NCBI RefSeq assembly: GCF_014696615.1
Contig: NZ_JACJQJ010000022.1
Span: forward strand, 59,839-123,838
Reading direction: 5' to 3'
Origin: Nostoc linckia FACHB-104
GTDB taxonomy: Bacteria > Cyanobacteriota > Cyanobacteriia > Cyanobacteriales > Nostocaceae
Length of the DNA: 64,000 nucleotides
Both the position numbers and the translations under genes were made by a program. The notes under the pieces are model-generated. The model searched no databases. It saw nothing but the letters and a program-made list of their open reading frames with translations, and was not told where the DNA came from. Below are positions 51,383 through 59,934 of this stretch, piece by piece; position 1 is the first letter of the stretch, and each line of letters begins with the position of its first letter.

Positions 51383-52492
51383 TGTTTAAGGCCCCTGCTT
51401 AATTGTTGCCCATCTCCCCCGAAAAAAATCGCTCTCTTGAAAAACCTCAAAATTTAAGTAAAGCAAGCAACAGGGCTTTTATGGTTCATTTGTATGCATT
51501 GCAGCGAACAGAGCTTTTAAAACTGAAGCCAGATGCGATCGCTTGATCACTTAATTTGTGGCTAAAACTGTTTTTGAACCATATTGTGGACGTTTTAAAT
51601 CATATTTTGACCGAAAGTCGAAAATTTAAGGGTAAAATTAGTGTGTCTTGCTCTACATTTTTTGCCAAATCCAAAAATAAAACTTTTGGTTGCATTATGA
51701 TTCACATTGAAAACACGCGGACATAATTTGATTCATAAAATTAGGTTGTTGATTGGCTCAAAAGCTTGAAATTACGTTAACCTTTGTAGCTTAAAAGATA
51801 AAGTGACCGTTTTTAAAGCAATAAGTGGCCGCAGAACAGAACCTATGACAGAAGCGTATTTGCGAGAATTGAGTGCGATCGCTTGTAAAGTATGGCGAAA
51901 GTAGGGCGACGCAAAAATAAGCATTGCAGGTTTTTAGGGCGGCCACTTTATCCTTTAATTCCAGCCACTTTATCCCTTAAGTTACAACCTTTGGTCAGGC
52001 TATGGTTCAAAATTTGGTCACGCGGGGGGTAAAATCACAATGAACTTACCCTCGTAAATTGGCAAAGGGATTGTCTATTAAAAGGAATTTCTAGTAAGAT
52101 AATTTACTTAAGACGAATTAAGAGGTGAAGTAAGGGAGAAATACGATAGATGATTTTTGGCAGTAAATTCTTTAGGTTGAATCAACCAAAAACTCCAACG
52201 TTGGTTTTAACCTACTTTATTTGTTTAGTAGACGCTATATCTTAAAAGAGGGGGTGCAACAGCTCACTTCCTCAAAAAGTAGTAACCGTCCACCCACCTC
52301 ATTAAAAAACTTTCTAGGGTTAATTGTAACTTACTTCGTAAATTAAGTAAAATGTTTGCCTTAAATTAAGGCTTCCCTGATTAATTCAGGTTCAGACAGA
52401 GTAAGGGTGGCGGCTGTTGTTTAAATTTTGCACAATCCTTAAGTAGGTTGTGCAGGCCTCCTCTTTTGATTCAATCAAGAGAGGAAAAAATC
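51383..52492. other. 1.1-kb region with MITE and possible origin-type repeats
   Basis: No gene is supported. A 200-bp MITE lies at 51786-51985. Between 52080 and 52390 short AT-rich repeats recur (TTTACTTAAGACGAATTAAG; TTACTTCGTAAATTAAGTAA; TTAAATTAAGG), which could be binding sites upstream of the replication-type gene at 52493. Confidence 0.45.
51786..51985. mobile_element. 200-bp MITE with paired end repeats
   Basis: The ends GTAGCTTAAAAGATAAAGTG and GTAACTTAAGGGATAAAGTG are inverted repeats (17 of 20 identical). Each end carries a second inward copy of an ATAAAGTGGCC-type word. A perfect 7-bp duplication AACCTTT flanks it (51779-51785 and 51986-51992). No coding capacity. Confidence 0.8.
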
Positions 52493-54715
52493 GTGAGTAA
52501 AAATAAATCCACACAACTAATAGAAACATTTAATACAGCATCTCCTGTCCAGGAAATTACTAACTCTTCAGAACTTCAAGAGGTAAGTAAATACCATCCA
52601 TGCCCTCATTGCAGTAAACCAGATTGGTGCTACCGAATAGGTGATTTAACAGTTTGCAAACGTGGTGCTAAACCTGCGCCCGGTTGGCAAGAAACTAGCA
52701 CAACAGATAATCAAGGAACCCCATATTATGCTTATGTAAATCCCAAAAAGGAACTAAGACCCAAAAGCAAGAAAGAATTTGTTTATGTAGATAGACAGGG
52801 TAAGGAACTTATAAAAGTAACTCGCATCGACAATGGCGAAGGCAAGAAAAAATTCTATCAATCTCATTGGGACGGAAAGGAATGGATTAAAGGTTTGACA
52901 GATGAAGTCAAATCTAAAGTACTGATATACCGTTATCCAGAAGTCAGGGCAGCGATCGCAGAAGGCAAAAAGATTTTTTGCGTGGAAGGAGAAGGAATTG
53001 CTGATCTACTTTGGTCATTGGGTTTACCAGCAACAACAACGCTGGGTGGCTCAAAAGCATACTGTAAATATGGTAACTACAGTAATGACCTCAAGGGAGC
53101 AGATTTGGTACTTTGTCCAGACCGCGATAGGCCAGGAGTTGCATATATGGCTGATGTGGCTATTGACTACCCAGATGCTAAATGGCTTTATGCCCCCCCT
53201 AATCATTCTTTGTGGGCTAGATTACCTGACAGCGGTGGACTAGATATAGGAGACTGGATTAAAGATGGTGCTACGGTTGAGCAAATAATGGATTCTATCT
53301 CCGACAGAATCAAAGAATGGGAAAATTTGCTTGCAGCAGTTCCCAGCGACAAAGTTGAGCAAGCGCAGGTTGAAAAACCACAATCCACAAAGCAGGAAGC
53401 AATAGAACAAGCTAGATTAATTCTTCAATCAGGGCTTAATGAAATTGAGGAGGCTATTCAGCTGGAGAATTTGAGGGAACAGGCGAATTTAAGCACTTCC
53501 CTCTGGGAACGTAAGATACTGCCATCTTTGCGCCGAGAATTGCAACCTAAACTGTTAAAAATAGAAATACAGGCATTTTTGAAACTGGCAGATCCCATAG
53601 AGCAAGTGACGCAGCGGAGCCGTATCGTCAGCCGCTATCACCTAACCAATAGAGAATTTGATCAGCAGTGCCATGCTATTAGGAACGCCGAAAAGCAGAA
53701 CCTTCAAAAGCCAAGGCTTTTAACACCGAAGGAACTTTTTAACCTTGAGAGCGAAAATCTAGATTTTTTGGTTGCTGGTTATTTGCCGCGCTTTACTAGT
53801 GGACTAGTATCCGGCTTGCCGGGGGTTGGCAAATCTTTGTTAACAATTGATTTAGCTTATGCAATCGTCACAGGTGGAGAATTCTTAGGTGAAAAGGTAA
53901 AGCAAGGTAAGGTGTTAATTATCAACTCCGACCAGCCCCTCAACATCACTGCTAACTATTTAAGTGATCACGGGTTTGATGAAGAAACTCCTAATTTGAG
54001 AGTTATGGGCCAAACCAAGGATATGGCTGGGTGGACTATCAAGGATATGGAATCACTTGAGTATTCGTTAGAGGAGTTCCAACCAGTTTTGACAATTATC
54101 GATTCTATCCGCGCTACCATTTGCTACCCGCTGGGAATTGAAGAAAAATCAGAAATTGTCGGGTATTGGATGAAGGAAGTAGAGCGCTTATGCATTCGCT
54201 ATGGTTCGTTATTGTGGGTTCATCACGACAACAAGGACAAAGATTTAAGTGGTGTCAGCCGCTCTTCTGGGTCAACAGCTATACCAGGAAATGCTTCCTT
54301 TCACTGGAGATTGGAAAAAGCAAATAAAGATGACTCAGATCCAAACAGGATTTTCTCAATGCCTAAAACACGGGGATTTGAACCTGTAACGCTCAATCTA
54401 AAATATGAAGCTAATACCGGACAGTGGATTAGCCAAGGACGAGTCGGGGAGTCTCCAGATGTCGCAAAGGCCAATCAAACCTTACAACAAAGAATTCTTG
54501 ACTTTTTAATGCAACGCCCAAACACTGGCTATACGGGGATAGAGATAAAAGAAGCTTTAGGTGGTAGCGATAGTGTATACACGATTCTTAACCGAATGGT
54601 GCAAAGAGGAATTATTGGTAAGCGAAAATCAAAATCTGACACTGCTAAAAACACCAAAGTCTATTTTGTCAAAATAGAAGATACTGAAAAAGGTGTAAAT
54701 ACCCCTCCCCCCTAA
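52493..54715 (+). CDS. Replication-type protein: zinc finger, TOPRIM, RepA/RecA-like ATPase
   Basis: About 740 residues from the GTG at 52493 (GAGAGGA upstream). An N-terminal zinc motif (CPHCSKPDWC then C) precedes a TOPRIM domain (FCVEGEGIADLL near 163, LVLCPDRDRPG near 208). A RepA/AAA_25-type RecA fold follows with Walker A SGLPGVGKS near 439, Walker B TIIDSIRA and a VHHDNK segment. The C-terminus is a winged-helix-like domain (TGYTGIEIKEALGGSDSVYT). This fits a plasmid primase/helicase-loader protein. A large hairpin and three 12-bp repeats lie directly downstream. Confidence 0.8.
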   Translation: MSKNKSTQLIETFNTASPVQEITNSSELQEVSKYHPCPHCSKPDWCYRIGDLTVCKRGAKPAPGWQETSTTDNQGTPYYAYVNPKKELRPKSKKEFVYVDRQGKELIKVTRIDNGEGKKKFYQSHWDGKEWIKGLTDEVKSKVLIYRYPEVRAAIAEGKKIFCVEGEGIADLLWSLGLPATTTLGGSKAYCKYGNYSNDLKGADLVLCPDRDRPGVAYMADVAIDYPDAKWLYAPPNHSLWARLPDSGGLDIGDWIKDGATVEQIMDSISDRIKEWENLLAAVPSDKVEQAQVEKPQSTKQEAIEQARLILQSGLNEIEEAIQLENLREQANLSTSLWERKILPSLRRELQPKLLKIEIQAFLKLADPIEQVTQRSRIVSRYHLTNREFDQQCHAIRNAEKQNLQKPRLLTPKELFNLESENLDFLVAGYLPRFTSGLVSGLPGVGKSLLTIDLAYAIVTGGEFLGEKVKQGKVLIINSDQPLNITANYLSDHGFDEETPNLRVMGQTKDMAGWTIKDMESLEYSLEEFQPVLTIIDSIRATICYPLGIEEKSEIVGYWMKEVERLCIRYGSLLWVHHDNKDKDLSGVSRSSGSTAIPGNASFHWRLEKANKDDSDPNRIFSMPKTRGFEPVTLNLKYEANTGQWISQGRVGESPDVAKANQTLQQRILDFLMQRPNTGYTGIEIKEALGGSDSVYTILNRMVQRGIIGKRKSKSDTAKNTKVYFVKIEDTEKGVNTPPP

Positions 54716-54728
54716 TTTTTCCTAAAGT

Positions 54729-54786
54729 AGTGTTAGGTTTAAAGCTAAAAGTCTTACTCTGTAAGACTTTCCAAAACCTAACACTA
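54729..54786. other. Large nested hairpin
   Basis: The outer arms TAGTGTTAGGTTT and AAACCTAACACTA are a perfect 13-bp pair, enclosing a perfect inner hairpin AAAGTCTTAC-tct-GTAAGACTTT. It starts 14 bases after the upstream stop. There is no T-run, so it is not a classic terminator; a single-strand origin or protein site is possible. Confidence 0.7.
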
Positions 54787-54810
54787 AACCTAACACTAAA
54801 CCTAACACCT
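54775..54810 (+). repeat. Three tandem 12-bp repeats (AACCTAACACTA)
   Basis: Exact 12-bp period: AACCTAACACTA twice and a third copy ending in CCT. The first copy also forms the right arm of the large hairpin. Tandem short repeats next to replication genes often bind initiators. Confidence 0.65.
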
Positions 54811-55333
54811 TAGAAGTGTTAAATTCTAAAAAATAGGTGTCAAGCTTTGAAAACTCTGACATCACAGCACTTTCAGTTCAAGAACAGGTAAACTTAACAC
54901 CTAAACCTAACAAGGGAGAGGGTTACACAAATAAGTAGAACAAATCGCTTCTCAAGTAGCCTAAATCGAAAAAGCTGTTTTGAGTTTTTGGGATAAATTT
55001 CGGTTTTAGGCTTAATCCGCGAGCGCACTACGCCTTTAGCTCAATCTAACTGAGTTGCGTTACCCAAAACTTTGTTCACGGCTGAGGTGTTTCTGGAAAT
55101 GGTCTGTGAACGAACAATTGGGCAGTAAAAAATCGCCATGTTCTATTTAACATGCCTGCGATCGCGCTATACATCCAAAACCCCTTAACTGTGAACGGAT
55201 GATCGCTCATGTTTAATTGAACACAAAAAAATGGGTACTGCAACCTCCCAAGTTAGCTAAAAATGGCAGGATAAACTGTGCCACGTTCATAACTTGACTG
55301 GTTCAAAATATCTTTATCGAGCAATTAATACAG

Positions 55334-58300
55334 TTACAAACTCAACCACACATAGAAGTCAGGTATTATTTGTTCTAATCTACGTAGTTCCACAGCAGCA
55401 ATTTCCTCAAGCAGGAGGACTACACCCCATCGCCGCTCTTCACTCCAATTACTGAAGATAGCTGTTACAGCCATAACGCCATTCTTAATCCCCTCCCTCA
55501 ATAATTCAACACAGGTTTCTATGGGGGTGTGTTCTCCATCGTCTGGCTCAAAAACCCCAAAATCGATGCTCTTAACTTTGGTATTCACCCCTGCCAATGG
55601 GGGTATTCCTATACCATTATGGGGGGGGGTGGATACCAAGCTGCTTGAATCCTCAACACCTTTCGTGCTTGCAGTTGCTTCACCTTTTGGCACCGCCACC
55701 GCCCATTGCTCACCATACCTAGTCTGCATTCCAGCCTGATATCGCTGTTGGTCAAGGGCTGCTTGTCTGGCTCGCTCTTCCTTTTGGGCACGTTTACTGG
55801 CACGGTGGGCAATTACCGCATTAGCAAAATCCAATTCCGCTGGAGATAGCGAGAAATGTTTAACCTGTTTCCCCCGTGGCCCAACTTTACGATCAACCAA
55901 TTTTAATCCCAGTTGTTCTAGCAGAACCCCCAGCAGCCATATTGGTCGGCAGTTAGAAGGAACTGTGAAACCCAAAATCGCTTTAACATGGGGCGCACAA
56001 TATTTGGCGTTTTCGGTCATTCTCAACAAGTCGGGGTCATTAGCAGTAATCTCAACTCCTGTTACTAAGCGTTTGAGAATATCATGCAGTCCCAAGTTAA
56101 ACCTAGCTAACCACCGCGCCGAGTAATTGCCCCAGTCCATGCACAATGGTAAGTGGAATCGCTCAAAGAGGTCTTTGTCTGCCACAATTCTTGGCGGGGA
56201 AGGGTATTGTTTTCCGGTACGCGCATCCACAATTGTGCCTTCTGGTTCTTGAAGGATTGCTTCTAAATGGGCGATCGCTTTAGACAATCTGCCACCGTTA
56301 TCTTTTTCTACCAGAGCAGGAGTTACGGGCATTCCATAAGCATCCAGTATGCGAAATTTCTCGCATTCAAATACTTCTGAAGGTGTGAGGTAGTCTTTGC
56401 TTGTACGCTGACGATATTCGGTAGGGGAGATATCTTTGGCTTGAGCCACAGCTGCACAATAAGCAGTATCTAAAGCAGCAGCAGCATTTTTGAGATGCTC
56501 CTGGGTGAGTTTATCTTCCAGAGCACCCATAGGTATAATTTGATTTCCCATCTCACTCAACAAATCGCGCAGATCTGCACGCAGGTTGTTGATTGATTGA
56601 TGACGAGCAGCCATGATTTGGCAGTATGCATCCAATGCCCAGTCTTTTTCAGTACCGCGAGAGCCAGTTTCCCTGTCAATTCGCAACAGAAAAGCAGTTA
56701 TTTCATTAGTTTGCAGTAAGTGTTCCTTAATCTTGGTGGCGTTAGTGTCTTTGTAGCCAAAAGGCGGGCGCTTTGCCACCCAAACATGAATGGGTACGAT
56801 TGGGCGATAGCGATAAAGCTGTTGGGCGCATTCAGTAGCAGTTTGGGAAACCCCGTGAAAAACGCCATAAACGGCATCAAAATGATAATTAGGTATATCC
56901 ACCCCCGTACCCAGGCTAGGGGATGTCAAAAGGGCATCTAGACCCTTTACAGCGTTAGTTATGTCTTTAATGAAGGCGACATTTTCTTCACTACCGGAGT
57001 TTTCCGAGTGAATTGCCCAGATTTTTAAGGGTGTGGGGTCGCTTTGGGGTGTAGTGCCTATTGCAGGTATGGAAGGCAGGGAATTGTTCTGGGGGATGGT
57101 TCTGTGGACAGCTGAGTTATTGACTTTGGTTTCTCCCGTTATGGGTGAGATACTTTCCCCTAAACTGCTGTCTGAAATGTTTGGGGTTGTGGGAGATGCT
57201 GTGCTTTCTTCCCCAACATGCAACACGCAACACGCAACATCTTGTCCCTGGAAAGCAGAATCTTCCACTCGCACCGACATAGAGAGCGACTGTTCAAGTT
57301 TCTTAATAAAGCGCTTGGAGTCGGAAACCACCATGATTTTCTGTCCCGTCATCAGCGCTGCCGAAATTTGGGCAACTAGGGCAGAAGAATCATCTCCCTC
57401 ATACCAGTAGATGGGGCGAGCGCCATTTTTCCACTCGTTTTTGATAATAAAAGGCTTTTCGCCCACCGGACGCATTGCTTGGAAGAATTCTACTGTCACA
57501 TCGTCCATGTGCGCGTCGGCGATGACGACCAAGGGCGCATTATACACGATGTATTCCAGTATTTCTAAAATTTGTGCTCGGTATTCTTTGCAGGTTTTGC
57601 TGTGCAGTAGGTGGGTGAGGTATTGGCAAGCTTCATCGATAAACACGCAGCCATAGGTGAGGGCTTGAGTGTTAAGTTTGTGCAAGCTGTCGATGGTAAT
57701 GCTGAGGGCAGTAGCTTTGGCTAAACCTGTATAACCCAGGTCAGAGTACATCTCGGTGTTGAGACGTTTTGCCAGGTTTTTCAGTAAATTAACCCGATGT
57801 CCGTTATTGAGGAACCGCTTGTCAGGATGTGCAATGCGCCACTGTCGCATGAGTTCGGTTTTACCTGTGCCCATGTCACTCCACAAGACAACTAGTCCAG
57901 ACTGGGGAAGTAAGAAACTCTGGGAGTGGTGGCTATGGGGCTTGGCATTTCCTTTAGGCGTGGTGGCTACTAGACTTTGACTATAGGAATTCTCCTTTGA
58001 GTGTGGGGACTTTGCAACTGTGGGGGAATGGCTCATAAAGGAAGACTCCATCTCCTCAAGCCCTGAACCTTGGACTGAAATGGCTTGAGTTAGATACTTG
58101 ACATTTACTGTAATATGTGGTCTGTATTTGCTGCTGAGTCCCCGGTGTTTCTGGAAGTAGGAGCGCTGGTAATCTTGAAGGCTTTTGGCATCATCGATGA
58201 TCGCACTCAGTAACTCGTCGGCTTTTTCGCCCTTCGGGTTCGCAGAGCCGACACGAGGGAAACCCTCCCGCAGCGCTGACTCACTACGGGCAACAACAAA

Positions 58301-59128
58301 ATCATCTACGCCTTTTTCTGGGCCTGGTAGCAATGCTACAGAGCAGATATTACCTGCTGCCTCAATAGCTTTGCCAGTACGCATGGTGGCTTGAAAGACT
58401 GACCAGCGGGTTTTGGGCTTCGCCTCATGGTCGAAAAGGATGATAAACTTGCGTCCTGGTTGTGCCATTGGCAGCAAGTCTGGGTGGAGGCGTTCGTCAA
58501 AATCTTTTTTACCAACCCGTCCGTTCCAGATACCAGGGAGAGCGATCGCCACAAACCCAAGACTTAGCAAACAGGCAGCTTTCTTCTCCCCCTCACACAA
58601 AATTATGGGGATTTGTGGATGTTGCTGTACCCACTCCCAAAATAACCGTGGATTAAGCCTGTCTTGCAAGCGTAGGGCTAGGGGGGAATGATACCGCTTG
58701 AGATTGTATCGTAGCGCCACTAAATCCCAAATACAGTCGGGGATATTGAAGTAGGTGACACGGTTGGGTGTTTTGGGTGGTGATTCGTATTTGACGGGTT
58801 TACCTTTCTCCTCGTCAATTCTGGGTTGGGAAGGCTTAAAGCGTCCCCATTCCATTGGGAGCCAGTTGTTTTGGGGGTCGAGTCCGCTAATCCATAATCC
58901 TCCCAATTGGGCGTGTTGGTACTGCTTTAAGAAGCTATCTGTGACTCGACCAGCGTTTTTTCGGGGGATGGCATTGGAGATGAACAGGTAGGAGAAAACA
59001 GCTTCCCCTGCGAGATGGATGAAATTGCGCTCAATGAGGGCGGGGTGGATAGCGCTAAGGGTGGCGAGTTCGTGGTACTCAGCAGGAGTTAGGTTATTTG
59101 GGTAATGGTTTGGGGTGTTGTCGTTCAT
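55334..59128 (-). CDS. CyRepA1-family plasmid replication protein
   Basis: A 1264-residue protein of the large cyanobacterial plasmid replication family. A DUF3854-type TOPRIM-like region (IPIILCEGEKKAACLLSLGF near 173, then RKFIILFDHEAKPKT) is followed by a helicase-like P-loop (WSDMGTGKTELMRQW near 415), a VFIDEACQYL Walker B and later helicase motifs (MVVSDSKRFIKKLEQSL). The C-terminal 200 residues are variable. An ALREGFPRVGSANPKGEKA segment near residue 292-310 looks like an in-frame repeat insertion. It probably initiates replication from the iterons upstream at 59357-59900. Confidence 0.88.
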   Translation of the reverse strand: MNDNTPNHYPNNLTPAEYHELATLSAIHPALIERNFIHLAGEAVFSYLFISNAIPRKNAGRVTDSFLKQYQHAQLGGLWISGLDPQNNWLPMEWGRFKPSQPRIDEEKGKPVKYESPPKTPNRVTYFNIPDCIWDLVALRYNLKRYHSPLALRLQDRLNPRLFWEWVQQHPQIPIILCEGEKKAACLLSLGFVAIALPGIWNGRVGKKDFDERLHPDLLPMAQPGRKFIILFDHEAKPKTRWSVFQATMRTGKAIEAAGNICSVALLPGPEKGVDDFVVARSESALREGFPRVGSANPKGEKADELLSAIIDDAKSLQDYQRSYFQKHRGLSSKYRPHITVNVKYLTQAISVQGSGLEEMESSFMSHSPTVAKSPHSKENSYSQSLVATTPKGNAKPHSHHSQSFLLPQSGLVVLWSDMGTGKTELMRQWRIAHPDKRFLNNGHRVNLLKNLAKRLNTEMYSDLGYTGLAKATALSITIDSLHKLNTQALTYGCVFIDEACQYLTHLLHSKTCKEYRAQILEILEYIVYNAPLVVIADAHMDDVTVEFFQAMRPVGEKPFIIKNEWKNGARPIYWYEGDDSSALVAQISAALMTGQKIMVVSDSKRFIKKLEQSLSMSVRVEDSAFQGQDVACCVLHVGEESTASPTTPNISDSSLGESISPITGETKVNNSAVHRTIPQNNSLPSIPAIGTTPQSDPTPLKIWAIHSENSGSEENVAFIKDITNAVKGLDALLTSPSLGTGVDIPNYHFDAVYGVFHGVSQTATECAQQLYRYRPIVPIHVWVAKRPPFGYKDTNATKIKEHLLQTNEITAFLLRIDRETGSRGTEKDWALDAYCQIMAARHQSINNLRADLRDLLSEMGNQIIPMGALEDKLTQEHLKNAAAALDTAYCAAVAQAKDISPTEYRQRTSKDYLTPSEVFECEKFRILDAYGMPVTPALVEKDNGGRLSKAIAHLEAILQEPEGTIVDARTGKQYPSPPRIVADKDLFERFHLPLCMDWGNYSARWLARFNLGLHDILKRLVTGVEITANDPDLLRMTENAKYCAPHVKAILGFTVPSNCRPIWLLGVLLEQLGLKLVDRKVGPRGKQVKHFSLSPAELDFANAVIAHRASKRAQKEERARQAALDQQRYQAGMQTRYGEQWAVAVPKGEATASTKGVEDSSSLVSTPPHNGIGIPPLAGVNTKVKSIDFGVFEPDDGEHTPIETCVELLREGIKNGVMAVTAIFSNWSEERRWGVVLLLEEIAAVELRRLEQIIPDFYVWLSL
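58214..58272 (-). repeat. Dispersed repeat inserted in frame in the CyRepA1 gene
   Basis: GCGCTGCGGGAGGGTTTCCC, then TCGTGTCGGCTCTGCGAACC and CGAAGGGCGAAAAAG on the minus strand are GC-rich and of dispersed-repeat type, unlike the flanking codons. The reading frame is kept. Borders are approximate. Confidence 0.55.
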
Positions 59129-59349
59129 GAAGCATCACCCCCTGAAGCTGGCATACCGACTAGGTGTGGCTATGGAACCCAAGAGAGGTCTAGGGAAAAA
59201 GGGGAACGATTCTAGTAATTGGCGAAATGTATATAGCATTGCCAGATAATGCCAGATCCGCAAAAACGGCGTTGGCAATCTGATCTTATTGATCTTTTAT
59301 CCGGGCTGTTCTAAACGTCTGAAACTCTTATGCAGTAATAGTTTCAAAA

Positions 59350-59900
59350 ATGGATTGTCCAGGGATGCGGGTGTTTTTGTCCAGGGATGCGGGTGTTTTT
59401 GTCCAGAGATGCGGATGCTTTTGTTCTAAAGCTCAAAGCTATAAATAGTAAGCTTTTCAAGCCAATTTTTTGAATTATTTTTTTTAGAACAAGTCGAGAA
59501 CAGAAAATCAGCCGATCATAGGTGAACATCGGCTGATAGTGAGAAAATATTAAGTATTAATACTTAAACTAATATATGTATTTGCAAGGATTTAAAAAAA
59601 AGGATTGTCGGGGGATGCAGATGGTTTAGTTTTAAAGCTCAAACCTTTACTGGAGAAGGTTTTGAAATCAATTTTTGAGGTGATTTGTTCTAAAACAAGG
59701 TGAGAACAGAAAACCAATCGACAACCAACAGTTCGCTACAAGTAAGGTTCCCAAAAAGGATTGTCCAAGGATACGGGTGTTTTTACAAGGATGTGGATGA
59801 TTTTGTTCTAAAGCTCAAAGCTATACATGGTAAGATTTTAAAGCCAATTTTTGAGGTGATTTGTTCTAAAACAAAACAAGAACAAACATCAGCAGATAGC
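59350..59900 (+). repeat. Three long imperfect origin repeats
   Basis: Units at about 59351-59520, 59600-59715 and 59752-59895 each run from GGATTGTCC-AGGATGCGG-type iterons through TTCTAAAGCTCAAA and CCAATTTTTGAGGTGATTTG to a palindromic TTGTTCTAAAACAAG-GAGAACA end. Tandem duplication of an origin module is the likely source. Confidence 0.7.
59357..59422 (+). repeat. Three tandem 22-bp iterons
   Basis: Copies start at 59357, 59379 and 59401: GTCCAGGGATGCGGGTGTTT plus TT, the third with a few substitutions. Degenerate single copies recur near 59604 and 59762. The 22-bp period equals two helical turns, as in iteron-controlled plasmids. Confidence 0.8.
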
Positions 59901-59934
59901 CGGCTGGTTGTTGAGAAATGTTGAGTAGCAATAC

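Larger units (their letters stand above)
54716..55333. other. Intergenic region with hairpin and iterons
   Basis: Convergent space between two replication genes. Beyond the hairpin and 12-bp repeats (54729-54810), related words occur at 54893-54913 (TTAACACCTAAACCTAACAA). The rest (54920-55330) shows nothing I can assign. Confidence 0.5.
59129..59934. other. Probable replication origin
   Basis: An 800-base gene-free region upstream of both CyRepA1 (minus) and adjoining the HTH replication-type gene. It contains three tandem 22-bp iterons and three long imperfect repeat units that end in TTTGTTCTAAAACAAG. AT-rich stretches between them could be the unwinding element. This is the best origin candidate in the window. 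Confidence 0.65.

Noticed and set aside
59700..59924. Plus-strand 74-codon frame in the origin
   Set aside because: It is read entirely through the origin repeats and has no ribosome-binding site.
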